Source: Bradyrhizobium sp. 4 (GTDB lineage: Bacteria; Pseudomonadota; Alphaproteobacteria; Rhizobiales; Xanthobacteraceae). Taken from it: 64,000 bases of DNA. The position numbers and the translations under genes were made by a program. The stretch is from positions 1,054,001 through 1,118,000 of the forward strand of contig NZ_CP064686.1 in assembly GCF_023100905.1 (NCBI RefSeq), written 5' to 3'. The notes under the pieces were generated by a model. It had not been told where the DNA came from. It worked only from the letters and a program-made list of their open reading frames with translations, and did no database searches. How positions within the stretch are numbered: position 1 is the first letter of the stretch; every line of letters begins with the position of its first letter. Positions 45,828 through 54,198 of this stretch are shown here, one piece after another.

Positions 45828-46616
45828 ATGTCAGAGAATGGTTTGTGTGCAATCGTGACGGGTTCAGCGTCGGGGCTTGGAGCGGCCACCGCGACACTGC
45901 TCGCCAAAAATGGCGCGAGCATTGTGATTAACTATTCCAATAGCCAGAAGGAAGCTGAGGCCACTGCCTCTACCTGCCGTGCGGCCGGCGCTGCCGAGGT
46001 AATTGTGGTGCAGGGGGATGTTTCGCGTGATTCGGATTGTAGGAAAATTGTCGCTGTTGCTGAGGCGCAGTGGGGCCGGCTCGACGTTCTGGTCAACAAT
46101 GCCGGTACGACGAAACATATGGCGCACCACAAACTCGATGGGCTTTCAGCTGAAGAGTTTCAGCAAATCTATGCGGTCAACACCATTGGGCCTTATCAGA
46201 TGATACGGGCAGCACGAGCGCTGCTGGAAGCGAGTGCGAAGGCAAATATGCGGGCCGCCTCTGTAGTCAACGTCTCGTCTGTCGCCGGCATCAATGGCTT
46301 GGGTTCGTCGGTCGCATACGCTGCAAGCAAGGGCGCTGTCAATGCTATGACGCTCTCGCTGGCTCGTGCGCTCGCGCCTTCCATCCGCGTGAATGCGGTT
46401 TGCCCCGGCTATATTGATACTCCCTGGTTCACGAAGGGCCGTGGCGAAGCTGGCGCGAAACAGGTGCGGGATGCGATAGTAGAGCGCGTGCCGCTCAACA
46501 TCGCCTCCTCCGCCAACGACGTAGCGCAGCTCATCTACTTCCTGGCCAGTCCTGCATCTAGCAATATGACCGGCGAATGCGTCCGCGTGGATGCGGGAAT
46601 GCATTTGCTCTCGTAA
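45828..46616 (+). CDS. Short-chain dehydrogenase/reductase
   Basis: A 262-residue classical SDR. The NAD(P) loop TGSASGLG is at residues 11-18, LVNNAGTT about residues 88-95, the catalytic serine in NVSSVAGING and the YxxxK pair Tyr164/Lys168 in AYAASKGAV. The C-terminus (ASSNMTGECVRVDAGMHLLS) is normal. Substrate unknown; it oxidises an alcohol or reduces a ketone with NAD(P). AGGAGG lies about six bases before the ATG. It follows purU by 162 bases and may be a separate unit. Confidence 0.9.
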   Translation: MSENGLCAIVTGSASGLGAATATLLAKNGASIVINYSNSQKEAEATASTCRAAGAAEVIVVQGDVSRDSDCRKIVAVAEAQWGRLDVLVNNAGTTKHMAHHKLDGLSAEEFQQIYAVNTIGPYQMIRAARALLEASAKANMRAASVVNVSSVAGINGLGSSVAYAASKGAVNAMTLSLARALAPSIRVNAVCPGYIDTPWFTKGRGEAGAKQVRDAIVERVPLNIASSANDVAQLIYFLASPASSNMTGECVRVDAGMHLLS

Positions 46617-46992
46617 CCAGTTTGCCCCTGCCTCCAGGCGTCGCGCCATCTGGCGGAGGATAAGTATCGCCGCGAGCAATCTGCAAGCGCAGCTGCGTCA
46701 AGCTTAGCTCTCCCGAGCAGGCGTGGGAGAAGCCGATCGGTCCGAAACGCGGTCAGGCCCCCATGGGCGCGAGAGCTTCCCGCCTTAATGTCTCAGAGCA
46801 GCGATAACATCGTAACCCTTTCGATTAGTCTTTCGATCGCCTGCCTACAGGGTGTGGTTACACCGACATGCCAGTCTAGCAAGCGGACGCAAACCCGCCC
46901 CATCGATGCTATGATGATCAAGTTCCACGCCATGAGTGGGTGTCCGCAGCTCGCTGCGGCTGAGCGGTCCTTTTGGCGCTGCAGCCAAACTA
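46617..46992. other. Intergenic region
   Basis: About 375 bases between the SDR gene and the IS5-type copy 2. No gene was recognised. Confidence 0.4.
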
Positions 46993-47002
46993 GGGTTCAG
47001 AT

Positions 47003-47383
47003 TCAATTGATCCAATAAGCGACGAGAGCGGCGAGGTGGACGGCGGCCAAGAAGTTTCTGGCAAGTTTGTCGTAGCGAGTAGCAACACGCCTGAAATCCT
47101 TGAGCCGGCAGAAACAGCGCTCGATAACATTGCGCCCTTTATAGAGGCGCTTGCTGAAGCTGTGGAGGGTTACCCGGTTGGATTTGTTTGGCATGACGGG
47201 TTTCGCGCCGCGATTGACGATTTCGGCGCGAAAGCCGTCGCCATCGTAGCCTTTGTCCCCAATGAGGGAAGACATGGGCGGCGCGAGCTTCAAAAGGGCC
47301 GGCCCTGCGGCAATGTCTGCGGCTTGTCCCGGAGTGAGATGAAATGCGCAAGGTTTGCAATCAGGGTCGCTCAGCGCGTGGAT
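47003..47383 (-). CDS. IS5-family transposase, C-terminal frame (OrfB), copy 2
   Basis: The second transposase frame, stop-free from near 47383. It carries SSLIGDKGYDGDGFRAEIVN and RNVIERCFCRLKDFRRVATR and ends VAYWIN. Differences from copy 1 include Met/Ile in KPVMPNKSN and Arg/Ser in KLARNFLAA. No start codon of its own is expected. Confidence 0.8.
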   Translation of the reverse strand: MHALSDPDCKPCAFHLTPGQAADIAAGPALLKLAPPMSSLIGDKGYDGDGFRAEIVNRGAKPVMPNKSNRVTLHSFSKRLYKGRNVIERCFCRLKDFRRVATRYDKLARNFLAAVHLAALVAYWIN

Positions 47384-47763
47384 TTTCGTGGTCCGCCCAC
47401 CGCGCGAGCGGCCGATCGCCTGTTCACACTCCCCCCTTTTCCGCCGCTCGCCGAGCGATGCGCTTTGATCGAGGTGGAGTCGATCGACAAAGCCAGTCGG
47501 TCCTTGCCGCAGCGGGCGAGCGCTTCAAAGATCGCCTGCCAATGTCCGCGCTTAGCCCAGCGATTGAACCGATTGTAGATCGTCGTGTAAGGGCCATAGT
47601 CGGACGGGCAATCGCGCCAGCGTGCGCCGCACTGGAGCATGTGAATGATACCGCTGATAATGCGTCGATCGTCTTGGCGCGCCGGGCCGGTCTGGTTCGT
47701 TGGCAGATGCGGCTCTATCTGAGCCCACTGCTTGTCGTTGAGCCAGAACAGTCCTTTGCGCAT
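47371..47763 (-). CDS. IS5-family transposase, N-terminal frame (OrfA), copy 2
   Basis: A 130-residue frame almost identical to that at 28121-28513 (MRKGLFWLNDKQWAQIEPHL onward), with PARQDD and RLALSID instead of PAREDD and RVALSID. It is expected to be joined to the second frame by frameshifting. Confidence 0.85.
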   Translation of the reverse strand: MRKGLFWLNDKQWAQIEPHLPTNQTGPARQDDRRIISGIIHMLQCGARWRDCPSDYGPYTTIYNRFNRWAKRGHWQAIFEALARCGKDRLALSIDSTSIKAHRSASGGKGGSVNRRSAARAVGGPRKSTR

Positions 47764-47847
47764 CGAAGTCCCCCGTGCCGAATCAACTTAACACGAGGGA
47801 ATCAGAACTCGCTAATTAGGTACAGACCCTAACCTTTGCGGTTGCGT

Positions 47848-47879
47848 CTACTGTATAGTAGCGCGATGCACTACGTAGT
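47848..47879. promoter_or_regulatory. Two short palindromes before the truncated aminotransferase
   Basis: CTACT-GTAT-AGTAG (47848-47861) and the perfect 10-bp palindrome ACTACGTAGT (47870-47879). Both contain CTAC/GTAG arms, and their centres are about 20 bases, or two helical turns, apart. They look like paired operator half-sites, possibly for a regulator of the now-broken gene downstream. No regulator of that kind is next to it. Confidence 0.35.
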
Positions 47880-47893
47880 ATTTACGAGACAGT

Positions 47894-48360
47894 TTGCCGC
47901 CGGTAAACCCTAACTGCATCCATCCCCATCTCCGACCGCTCTCCTTTTTGGATGTGGACGGACATGAGTATCGTGACTTTGTTTGCGAGATGACGGCGGG
48001 AATATACGGTCACAGCCATCCAGTTATCCGTCAAGCAGTGATGAGGCGGCTGGACCTCGGCTGGAGCCTCGGCGGCCACACGTCCCTTGAAGGCGAACTG
48101 GCGGAGCTCCTCGCAGGACTGTTCTCTTCCATAGAGCGTGTCCGTTTCGTCAATTCTGGAACGGAAGCAAACATGTTCAGCATCCAGTTAGCTCGGATCG
48201 TCACCAACCGTTCCGCCGTGCTCGGCTTCGACGGTTGTTACCATGGAGGGTTGCTTGGATTTTCAGCCAAGCCTAATCCGCTAACTATCCCCTTTGTAAA
48301 AAAAAGCGGAGATGCGCTCGCGGAAATCTGCGCGATCCGAACTCTACCTAGCACGCTGTC
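47894..48360 (+). pseudogene. Class III aminotransferase, N-terminal fragment
   Basis: A fragment of a PLP class III aminotransferase. Recognisable parts are LSFLDVDGHEYRDFVCEMTA, GIYGHSHPVIRQAV, TSLEGELAELLAGLF, the phosphate loop VRFVNSGTEANMFSIQLARI and the FDGCYHGGLLGF motif. Similarity fades after about 48310; the aspartate and Schiff-base lysine regions are absent. It is related to, but not a copy of, the intact enzyme at 7312. The IS5-type element sits 65 bases upstream. Confidence 0.75.
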
Positions 48361-48544
48361 TCGCCCTGCCTTTCGCGACGGCGTCAGGAGCCCTACCGCT
48401 GCATCAGCTCCTACGACCGTCTCGTTCGTTCGAAGGAAGAACTCATTTCTTGGAGCGTCTGCGCTCGCGCGCGAGATACAAGAGTCTGGAGCGTCCGTTC
48501 TGACGACTGAAAGGTTTCAGCGTGTCGCTGGAAGGCAATCGTAG

Positions 48545-48860
48545 GTCGGTTGCGGTCACGCCAGGAGGATCAAGTTCTGCGAAGACGACAAAAAAGTGGC
48601 TACTCTTTCGTTGCTGCTACTTCCTGTGTGAGGCCTTTGGGTCCTCACCTATTTTCATGGCTCTCAGCAGCCAGATGCAAACTGGAGCTCTAGCTTGAGA
48701 TTTGGAAGCGACGCGCACAGGAGCTGTTGCCCTCACTTGGGTGATTCAGTGGCTTATCAGTTGTGCCACCAATAGAGCATCGTCATCCGTTCGATGCGCC
48801 TCCGTCCAAGTACAGCACGGGTCAACATCTGATGAGTCGTTTGCAGCTAAAGGAGTTAAC
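48545..48860. other. Intergenic region
   Basis: About 315 bases. Near 48515-48555 there is a weak resemblance to the start region of the glxA-type regulator (GGCAATCGTAGGTCGGTTGC against GGCAATCGAAGGTCGCTGGC at 32508). AAAGGAG at 48849-48855 is the ribosome binding site of the next gene. Confidence 0.4.
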
Positions 48861-50120
48861 GTGACCGCATATCATGGGCCGGTCTTTGAGATGGCCGAAA
48901 AACAGTTTGAAGTAATAGCGGATTATCTGTGCCTACCGGGAGACGTTAGAGCTAGGCTACTACTGCCCAAGCGAGCAGTCATAGTCTCTTGTCCGATACA
49001 TCGTGAGGACGGGACGACCGCCGTCTTTGAGGGCTATCGCGTTCAGCATCACCTCACCCTTGGCCCGACGAAAGGTGGCACGCGTTTCGCGACCAGCGTT
49101 GATCTCGGTGAAGTGGCTGCGCTCGCGATTTGGATGAGTTGGAAGTGTGCGCTGGTCGGACTGCCGTATGGTGGCGCAAAAGGAGGAATTTGCGTAGATC
49201 CTTCCAATCTGACTAAGCGCGAGCTCGAGGCGCTTTCGCGTCGGTATATGCAAGAAATGATTCCCTTTGTCGGGCCGCATACCGATGTGATGGCACCAGA
49301 TATGGGGACAAACGAACAGATTATGGCTTGGTTCATGGATACGTATTCAATGTACCAGGGGCAAACGGTCACCGAAATCGTGACAGGCAAACCTGTCAGT
49401 GCCGGCGGCACCTTGGGGCGCCGTGAGGCGACAGGACGAGGCGTTGCTCATCTGGTCGGTCGCGCCGCGGCCGAACTCAACATGAATCTCGGTGGCGCAA
49501 CAGCGATCGTGCAAGGGTTCGGAAATGTTGGTTCGATTACCGCTCTCGAGCTACACAATATGGGCGTCAAGGTGATCGCGGTGAGCGACCACACGAGCGC
49601 ACTCTATCGCCCCGCGGGTCTCGATATTCCACAATTGGTCAGACATGCAGCTTTGCGTGGTAGCTTACAAGGCTACTCTAGTGAGCTCGTTTTGGATTCT
49701 CAGGAGCTGTTGACGCTGACGTGTGACATACTCGTACCCGCGGCAATGGAGCGGGTAATCGATGCCAAGATCGCCAATGGTCTGCGATGCCGCATACTCG
49801 CGGAGGGCGCGAATGGCCCGACAACGCCCGAGGCCGACCGGATCTTGGAAGAGCGACAGAAGGACATCTTTCTCATCCCGGATATTTTGTGCAATTCCGG
49901 AGGCGTAGTTGTTAGCTACTTTGAATGGGTGCAGGACCTTCAGAGATTGTTTTGGGAGGAGGACGAGGTCATGCGGCGGGAATATCAGGTGTTGGATCGC
50001 GCGTTTGATCGCGTCTTGGCGCGAAGCAAGCGAGACAAGATCTTAAGCCGGACTGCTGCTATGGCCATAGGCGTAGAGCGGGTGCGCGGTGCCAAGGAGA
50101 CACGTGGGCTGTTCCCATAG
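48861..50120 (+). CDS. Glutamate dehydrogenase (Glu/Leu/Phe/Val family)
   Basis: A 419-residue amino-acid dehydrogenase. The substrate-binding region has HHLTLGPTKGGTRF and the catalytic-lysine motif LPYGGAKGGICVDPSN (Lys107). APDMGTNEQIMAWFMDTYS follows, then the Rossmann segment AIVQGFGNVGSITALELHNM and the C-terminal CNSGGVVVSYFEWVQDLQRL. It interconverts glutamate and 2-oxoglutarate plus ammonia with NAD(P). The GTG start at 48861 is chosen because AAAGGAG lies five bases upstream and the longer frame has unrelated residues. It stands alone; ammonia released by nearby amine catabolism is a plausible link only. Confidence 0.92.
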   Translation: MTAYHGPVFEMAEKQFEVIADYLCLPGDVRARLLLPKRAVIVSCPIHREDGTTAVFEGYRVQHHLTLGPTKGGTRFATSVDLGEVAALAIWMSWKCALVGLPYGGAKGGICVDPSNLTKRELEALSRRYMQEMIPFVGPHTDVMAPDMGTNEQIMAWFMDTYSMYQGQTVTEIVTGKPVSAGGTLGRREATGRGVAHLVGRAAAELNMNLGGATAIVQGFGNVGSITALELHNMGVKVIAVSDHTSALYRPAGLDIPQLVRHAALRGSLQGYSSELVLDSQELLTLTCDILVPAAMERVIDAKIANGLRCRILAEGANGPTTPEADRILEERQKDIFLIPDILCNSGGVVVSYFEWVQDLQRLFWEEDEVMRREYQVLDRAFDRVLARSKRDKILSRTAAMAIGVERVRGAKETRGLFP

Positions 50121-50370
50121 CAGAGCGCCCCCTGCAGGCTCTTTCCGTTTGCTGCCCTCGGCGTGTCGGACGGCGAGGTGTCAATCTCAGCCTTTATTCT
50201 CGAGGGCATTGATTGGAAGAATCCGCGACACGGGCGACCTACCAGCACGAGCTGGGCGAAGAAGTTTGCGGTTGTAGACCATTTGGAGGGTACAAGGTCC
50301 AATCTGTGATTCACTGCTTTGCTTTAGGGCTGATGGCGATTCGAGATCGGTTGACGTTGCCGCCCTGAAA
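50121..50370. other. Intergenic region with weak hairpin
   Basis: The first bases after the glutamate dehydrogenase carry a weak AGAGC/GCTCT hairpin followed by TTTCC (50122-50147), possibly a terminator. Nothing else was recognised. Confidence 0.35.
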
Positions 50371-50673
50371 GGGCGCCGGTGATCGAGCGCGCGAAGGCTC
50401 TGGAGACCGCGGAAGAATTCTCAATCCCACGCGCGAAAAGTCCGCGGGTGCCTTCACCATCAAGGGAGAGGATCCGAAAGGTCGCTTTGCGGCCAGAGTT
50501 GCTTCAGGCGTGCACGGATTTAAACGGCGGTCGGATCAGCTTGCACCGCTGACGTCCAATATTGACTATTTGCAGAATCCGACCGTTTCCGCGTCTCTTT
50601 CGCCTCCAGCTCCTCCTCCGCCGCCAACCCCCACCATTTCAAAACTGGCCAAGAGGAGCAGCCAGCCCGCGTA
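50371..50673 (+). pseudogene. Proline-rich protein remnant without start
   Basis: A frame open for about 100 codons with no good start codon. It reads SAGAFTIKGEDPKGRFAARV, then HGFKRRSDQLAPLTSNIDYL, and a proline-rich stretch (SPPAPPPPPTPT), ending in a basic tail at a stop near 50671. The ordered composition and frame suggest the end of a real gene whose 5' part is lost or frameshifted; upstream an ADGDSRSVDVAALKG stretch lies in another frame. I do not recognise the family. Confidence 0.4.
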
Positions 50674-51178
50674 ATCAGAAGGGTCGGTTTCAGCTGGGGG
50701 CGCGCCACTGATCTCCGACCCGGGCACGGACCAAGGTTGATCACATCCTAAAAGGCTTCTAGCCGCAATCCAGCCCACCAAAGCGGCCTTCATCGACATA
50801 ATATATGTCGGGCCGCTTGCGGAGCCAGGCCGATTTCGGACGATTTGAAAGAGGGTAGCGGTGAAGTTCGTCTGCAGGCCGGGCCCCGTTCCCAGCAGAA
50901 ACTTGTCGGCCAGGGTTAAGCTTCCTGAATGGTAAAACTAGGAAACAACGTGTTTTGGGTTTAGGATCTCTGTCACCGGGGCTGGTCTGCATTTAATCAC
51001 GACGAACAATTTTGAGCCCGGAGGGCCGCGGGCTATACTGTCGGCGGCCGTTTTTCAAGAAGAGGCGGAAGAGGGTTGGTCGTTCCGATCTGGCGTTGGG
51101 CGTTTGCGCCATCATGTTGCAGGCTGGGTTGTGATGAACTGGCTCGTCTAGCGCGGCCGAGTCGTGCGGAGGGCTTCA
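50674..51178. other. Intergenic region
   Basis: About 500 bases with only unrecognised short frames on the minus strand (for example 50759-50992). Confidence 0.35.
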
Positions 51179-51451
51179 ATGTATGACTGTAAGAGCGAAC
51201 TCGATGCGCTCGTTGCTGAAACGATGGCGTTCGCCAAATCGCTGAAGGTGGAGATCGAGCGGCCGCGGCCGCAGCCAGAAAAAGTCGGCGAGTGGACTGG
51301 CCTCAGCGTGCCCGAGTATGGCGCCAGCGAACGCGATGAGATCAGGAAGCGGGTCGAAATCTTCAAAGCGCATCAAGAGCGCTTCACGCTCGAGCGCGAG
51401 GAGTATGCCGATTCACTGCTGCGCCGGATCAGGCCGATCACAAAATCCTAG
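51179..51451 (+). CDS. Small hypothetical protein
   Basis: A 90-residue charged, mostly helical protein (MYDCKSELDALVAETMAF, then EIRKRVEIFKAHQERFTLER, ending RRIRPITKS). It has no signal peptide or membrane segment. I do not recognise a named family. The composition is coherent and the frame is clean, but the ribosome binding site (GAGGGC about nine bases upstream) is modest. It is an isolated gene. Confidence 0.5.
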   Translation: MYDCKSELDALVAETMAFAKSLKVEIERPRPQPEKVGEWTGLSVPEYGASERDEIRKRVEIFKAHQERFTLEREEYADSLLRRIRPITKS

Positions 51452-51845
51452 AGCTCTTGGTCGAGCCATTCATGAGCCCCCAGGTCCCTTAAGTGCTGCA
51501 GCTCAAGCAATACGCGCTCGACGGCAAACCAAAAGTGCCGCGAATTTTCCATCGTTTCCGTCATTGATAAGCTCGCCGTCGACTTGCGACCGACCCGAAC
51601 CGGCTCATTCCGGAGCGCGAGAGATCCCAAGCTCGATCCATTGTTTGACCTCGTTTTGCGCCGCATCACGCTAGAAAGGTGCAAACAGAATTAAAGCTCC
51701 GAACTAGGAGCTCCGTTACACCCGAGCTTCTTTCGAAAGGCGATCGGCCCCGGGACGGCGACCGGTATTTGCCATTGACTAACATCAAAGCATCAAATCC
51801 GGATCCTATATCTTTCAGCAAGACTTAACGGAGGCTAGTGATCTC
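51452..51845. other. Intergenic region
   Basis: About 390 bases. No gene was recognised. CGGAGG at 51829-51834 is the ribosome binding site of the secreted protein. Confidence 0.35.
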
Positions 51846-52112
51846 ATGCGGAACGTTCTGTTTATCGGTGTGCTTGCCCTTCCCATCCTCGTCGGCGTTG
51901 GATCGCCTTCGACCGCGGCTCCGCGGGGGCGTTCGAATATCCCTCCGGCTTCGCGGGACGTTTATTGCCTGCAGGGACGTATCTGGGGATATCCTGGGAA
52001 TTGCCAGTTTTCGACCTATGACCAGTGCACGGCAACTGCATCCGGCACCTACGCCTATTGCGGTATGAATCCGATCTACGCTTTCCAGCGACAAGGAGGA
52101 CAGTTGCGCTGA
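51846..52112 (+). CDS. Secreted DUF3551-type small protein
   Basis: An 88-residue protein with a signal peptide (MRNVLFIGVLALPILVGV, probable cut near residue 24 after TAA). The mature part has the family pattern YCLQGRIWGYPGNCQFSTYD, then CTATASGTYAYCGMNPIYAF with paired cysteines. This DUF3551-like family is abundant in Bradyrhizobium and relatives; the function is unknown, with a likely periplasmic location. CGGAGG is about 11 bases upstream of the ATG. It is a good marker for the host lineage. Confidence 0.85.
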   Translation: MRNVLFIGVLALPILVGVGSPSTAAPRGRSNIPPASRDVYCLQGRIWGYPGNCQFSTYDQCTATASGTYAYCGMNPIYAFQRQGGQLR

Positions 52113-52502
52113 TGTGTGATCGTCAGGTCTGATCGAGACATCGGTCGGAGTATTGCGCACATCAATGGGCCTGCCGTGCAAGCTTGAGAGACGTTGGACG
52201 CCGCCTGATCTGGGCGCCCGGCATCGAGCGCGCTCGCGATGCAATTTCCTCAGGTGCATCAAGACGCGGAGCAACAACGATTGGGACCTAGTGGCTGATC
52301 GGAGTCACGCGCCGTCGAGTGTGGGTTTTTAATTCAATTCAAGGAAAACAACGCGAAAGCGTCAAACAGACATCTCCTTGTTGCGTTCTTGTCAGCTTAT
52401 TCCTCCACAGGTGACCTTTCGACTGTTCTACTTTGGGTAGCTTTCCGCGCGGGGCGCGAAATTCCGCCACGCTACCCGCTAGAGAATGAGGGAGATCTCC
52501 AA
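52113..52502. other. Intergenic region
   Basis: About 390 bases with no recognised gene. GAGGGAG just before 52503 is a clear ribosome binding site. Confidence 0.35.
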
Positions 52503-52703
52503 ATGTTGGATGCCCCCACCACTGCGCTCCTACGGATGGTCCTCGACGACGTCTGCAAGAATGTTTCCCGGTACGATACCGGTGCTCGTACCCATGTCGC
52601 CTCGAAAATGTTGGAAGCCGCGGCCACAGGTGAAATGAGACCTGACCGCCTCAAACAAATCGGTCGCGATGCTCTTTCCAAAGCCCCGACAACGGGGCGT
52701 TAG
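52503..52703 (+). CDS. Small hypothetical protein, 66 residues
   Basis: A soluble helical protein (MLDAPTTALLRMVLDDVC, RYDTGARTHVASKMLEAAAT, GEMRPDRLKQIGRDALSKA). Short proteins of this look are common orphans in Bradyrhizobium-type genomes; no function is known to me. The start at 52503 is chosen for the GAGGGAG about eight bases upstream rather than the earlier in-frame start at 52389. It is an isolated gene. Confidence 0.6.
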   Translation: MLDAPTTALLRMVLDDVCKNVSRYDTGARTHVASKMLEAAATGEMRPDRLKQIGRDALSKAPTTGR

Positions 52704-53678
52704 GCTCAACTAGGGTCTCGTCACTGAGGAGCCACGGAGCCGGTTCTGCAGCGACGATTTATGTGACTGCGTCCGCGACGCACTTGGCAGAAGCGTATCC
52801 CGACGAGGCAGCCAAGTCGATGAGGCGCGTAACGGGAATTTTGCTCGACTTCCAGACCTCAGATCGATCGGGGGTAACGAGTGGTCTGATCACTAAACGC
52901 CGCTGCTATTCGTCGCGCAGTCGTTCATTTCGTTGCTGTCATCTCTGGCCTTACTTTTTCGGCTTGTCTGTCGTTTGCCAATGCTGGCCTCGTTCGGTCA
53001 TCCTTCATATTCGCGGCCTTGATTCGACTCACTTTCGTTCTCAGGTCAACGTAAGGATTGGCTTCTGTGCGGGTTTCGATGCGCTCGCGCCGGCAGTCGT
53101 GATCGCGAATAGGGGACCGCGATCCAATCGCCGAACGGAATCAGAACTGAGGATCCTGATGTTGCTCGTAGCGCTAATGCGCAGAGCTTGGTATAAGCGG
53201 GGCAGGACCTGAAATCTTGATCGGGACCTAGCTGTCGCTTCGCTGCAACCTGAGCTGCTCCTTCGGGCTTCCATCCCATCTGCAATCCGATTTGCGTAGT
53301 CAAGGGCGTAAGGGCTCGCTCGATCTTCGGCTATGGGCTAGGGGCCACCCAAGGTTGCCGTTTTCACCGACGTGCCTCAAGTAGGCCAACGTGAATGCCC
53401 AAGGCGTCGTGCTGATGCTCGCTACGCCAGTGATCGAGCGTTTCATGGCACCCATCGCGCGCTTGCCAAGGTACCTCGACGCTCGACCAGTAAGATGACG
53501 CTCACAACAAACGCGGGGCGGCGGCAGTGAGTTGCGAGCTTCTCGCGGCCTCGCTCATTGATTTTCCAGTACACTGCGCCAAAAGTTGTATCAGCTCCAT
53601 TGGCGCGGACGCGCAATGCTCGCGCAAACTACGCGCTTTCACCGTTGGCGAGCGCCGTAGTTCGTGACGTTTGGTTCG
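52704..53678. other. Intergenic region
   Basis: Nearly 1 kb with only unconvincing open frames (the largest, 52763-53212 plus, lacks a recognisable family and has a poor start). Probably decayed DNA. Confidence 0.4.
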
Positions 53679-53716
53679 AGCCGCTATCTTTCAATGTTCC
53701 AGCCGCTATCTTTCAA
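53679..53716. repeat. Tandem 16-bp direct repeat upstream of the candidate small RNA
   Basis: AGCCGCTATCTTTCAA at 53679-53694 and again at 53701-53716, a spacing of 22 bases (about two helical turns). The second copy ends eight bases before the -35 box of the candidate promoter, as expected for an activator site. Confidence 0.65.
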
Positions 53717-53723
53717 AAAACTG

Positions 53724-53752
53724 TTGCGTCCGTCATAAATATAATGTATTAG
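53724..53752 (+). promoter_or_regulatory. Candidate sigma-70 promoter of the small RNA
   Basis: TTGCGT (53724-53729), a 17-base spacer and TATTAG (53747-53752). This predicts a transcription start near 53759. A TATAAT at 53740-53745 is an alternative -10 but has no well-spaced -35. Confidence 0.45.
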
Positions 53753-53758
53753 TATGCA

Positions 53759-53894
53759 ATACTGAGTGTTTGGCCGGTGCCCGGCCGCATGCCAGTGTTG
53801 GCGGCGCGCAATTCTAGTTATGACGTTGTTCGTCGCATTATTCCTCCCGCGACGGACCATACTGGCCGCCCCCTTTTGCGGGGCGGCCTTTTTT
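53759..53894 (+). ncRNA. Candidate small RNA
   Basis: A segment of about 135 bases between a plausible promoter and a strong intrinsic terminator, with no convincing coding frame. It contains short hairpins GGCCGG-TGC-CCGGCC (53772-53786), GCCA-GTGT-TGGC (53791-53802) and GACG-TTGTT-CGTC (53822-53834), then an unpaired CCTCCC (53843-53848) that could pair with ribosome binding sites, then the terminator. Alphaproteobacterial trans-acting RNAs such as the alpha-r14 group have this kind of layout with anti-Shine-Dalgarno CU-rich motifs; I cannot say that this one is homologous. Short open frames (for example 53766-53954) span the terminator and are unlikely to be genes. Confidence 0.5.
53864..53894 (+). 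terminator. Strong rho-independent terminator
   Basis: A perfect 9-bp stem GGCCGCCCC (53864-53872) / GGGGCGGCC (53880-53888), a 7-base loop, then six Ts. This is the clearest intrinsic terminator in the window and it has no protein gene in front of it, which is the main argument for the small RNA. Confidence 0.85.
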
Positions 53895-54198
53895 CTCTAT
53901 CAGATCGCGCAGCATTGCGGGCCCGCGCCGTCAAGGACGAGACGCGCAGGCTGATTTTCTGATCAACCGATAGTCTGGAGACCTGTGGAGCTGGCAGCAG
54001 AAATCAATTCTCAGGTCGCCGCGGCTCGCGAAGGTCACGGAACGTTCGCGCCCAGGTCGTCACAATGGTCGCCATTTATAAGAACTGCTTGGCTCAGGCA
54101 TCGGGCGACACGTCCAGCCGCAGGATGCTTAAAATGACGAGCATTGCAAAGTGATGGTGAAACGCCTTTGAGCGGCGGTCCTTGGCTCCGGTTTAGAA
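53895..54198. other. Intergenic region
   Basis: About 300 bases between the terminator and the gamma-carbonic anhydrase. No gene was recognised. Confidence 0.35.

Larger units (their letters stand above)
46993..47829 (-). mobile_element. IS5-family (IS427-type) insertion sequence, copy 2
   Basis: An 837-bp element identical in length and orientation to 27743-28579, from GGGTTCAGATTC to GTACAGACCC and flanked by CTA and TAA. I see about ten base differences from copy 1. The two copies bracket the folD-sox-purU segment and could mobilise it as a composite unit. Confidence 0.88.

Noticed and set aside
53766..53954. Short hydrophobic open frames across the terminator at 53.9 kb
   Set aside because: They read through a strong intrinsic terminator, have no ribosome binding site, and the region fits a small RNA better.
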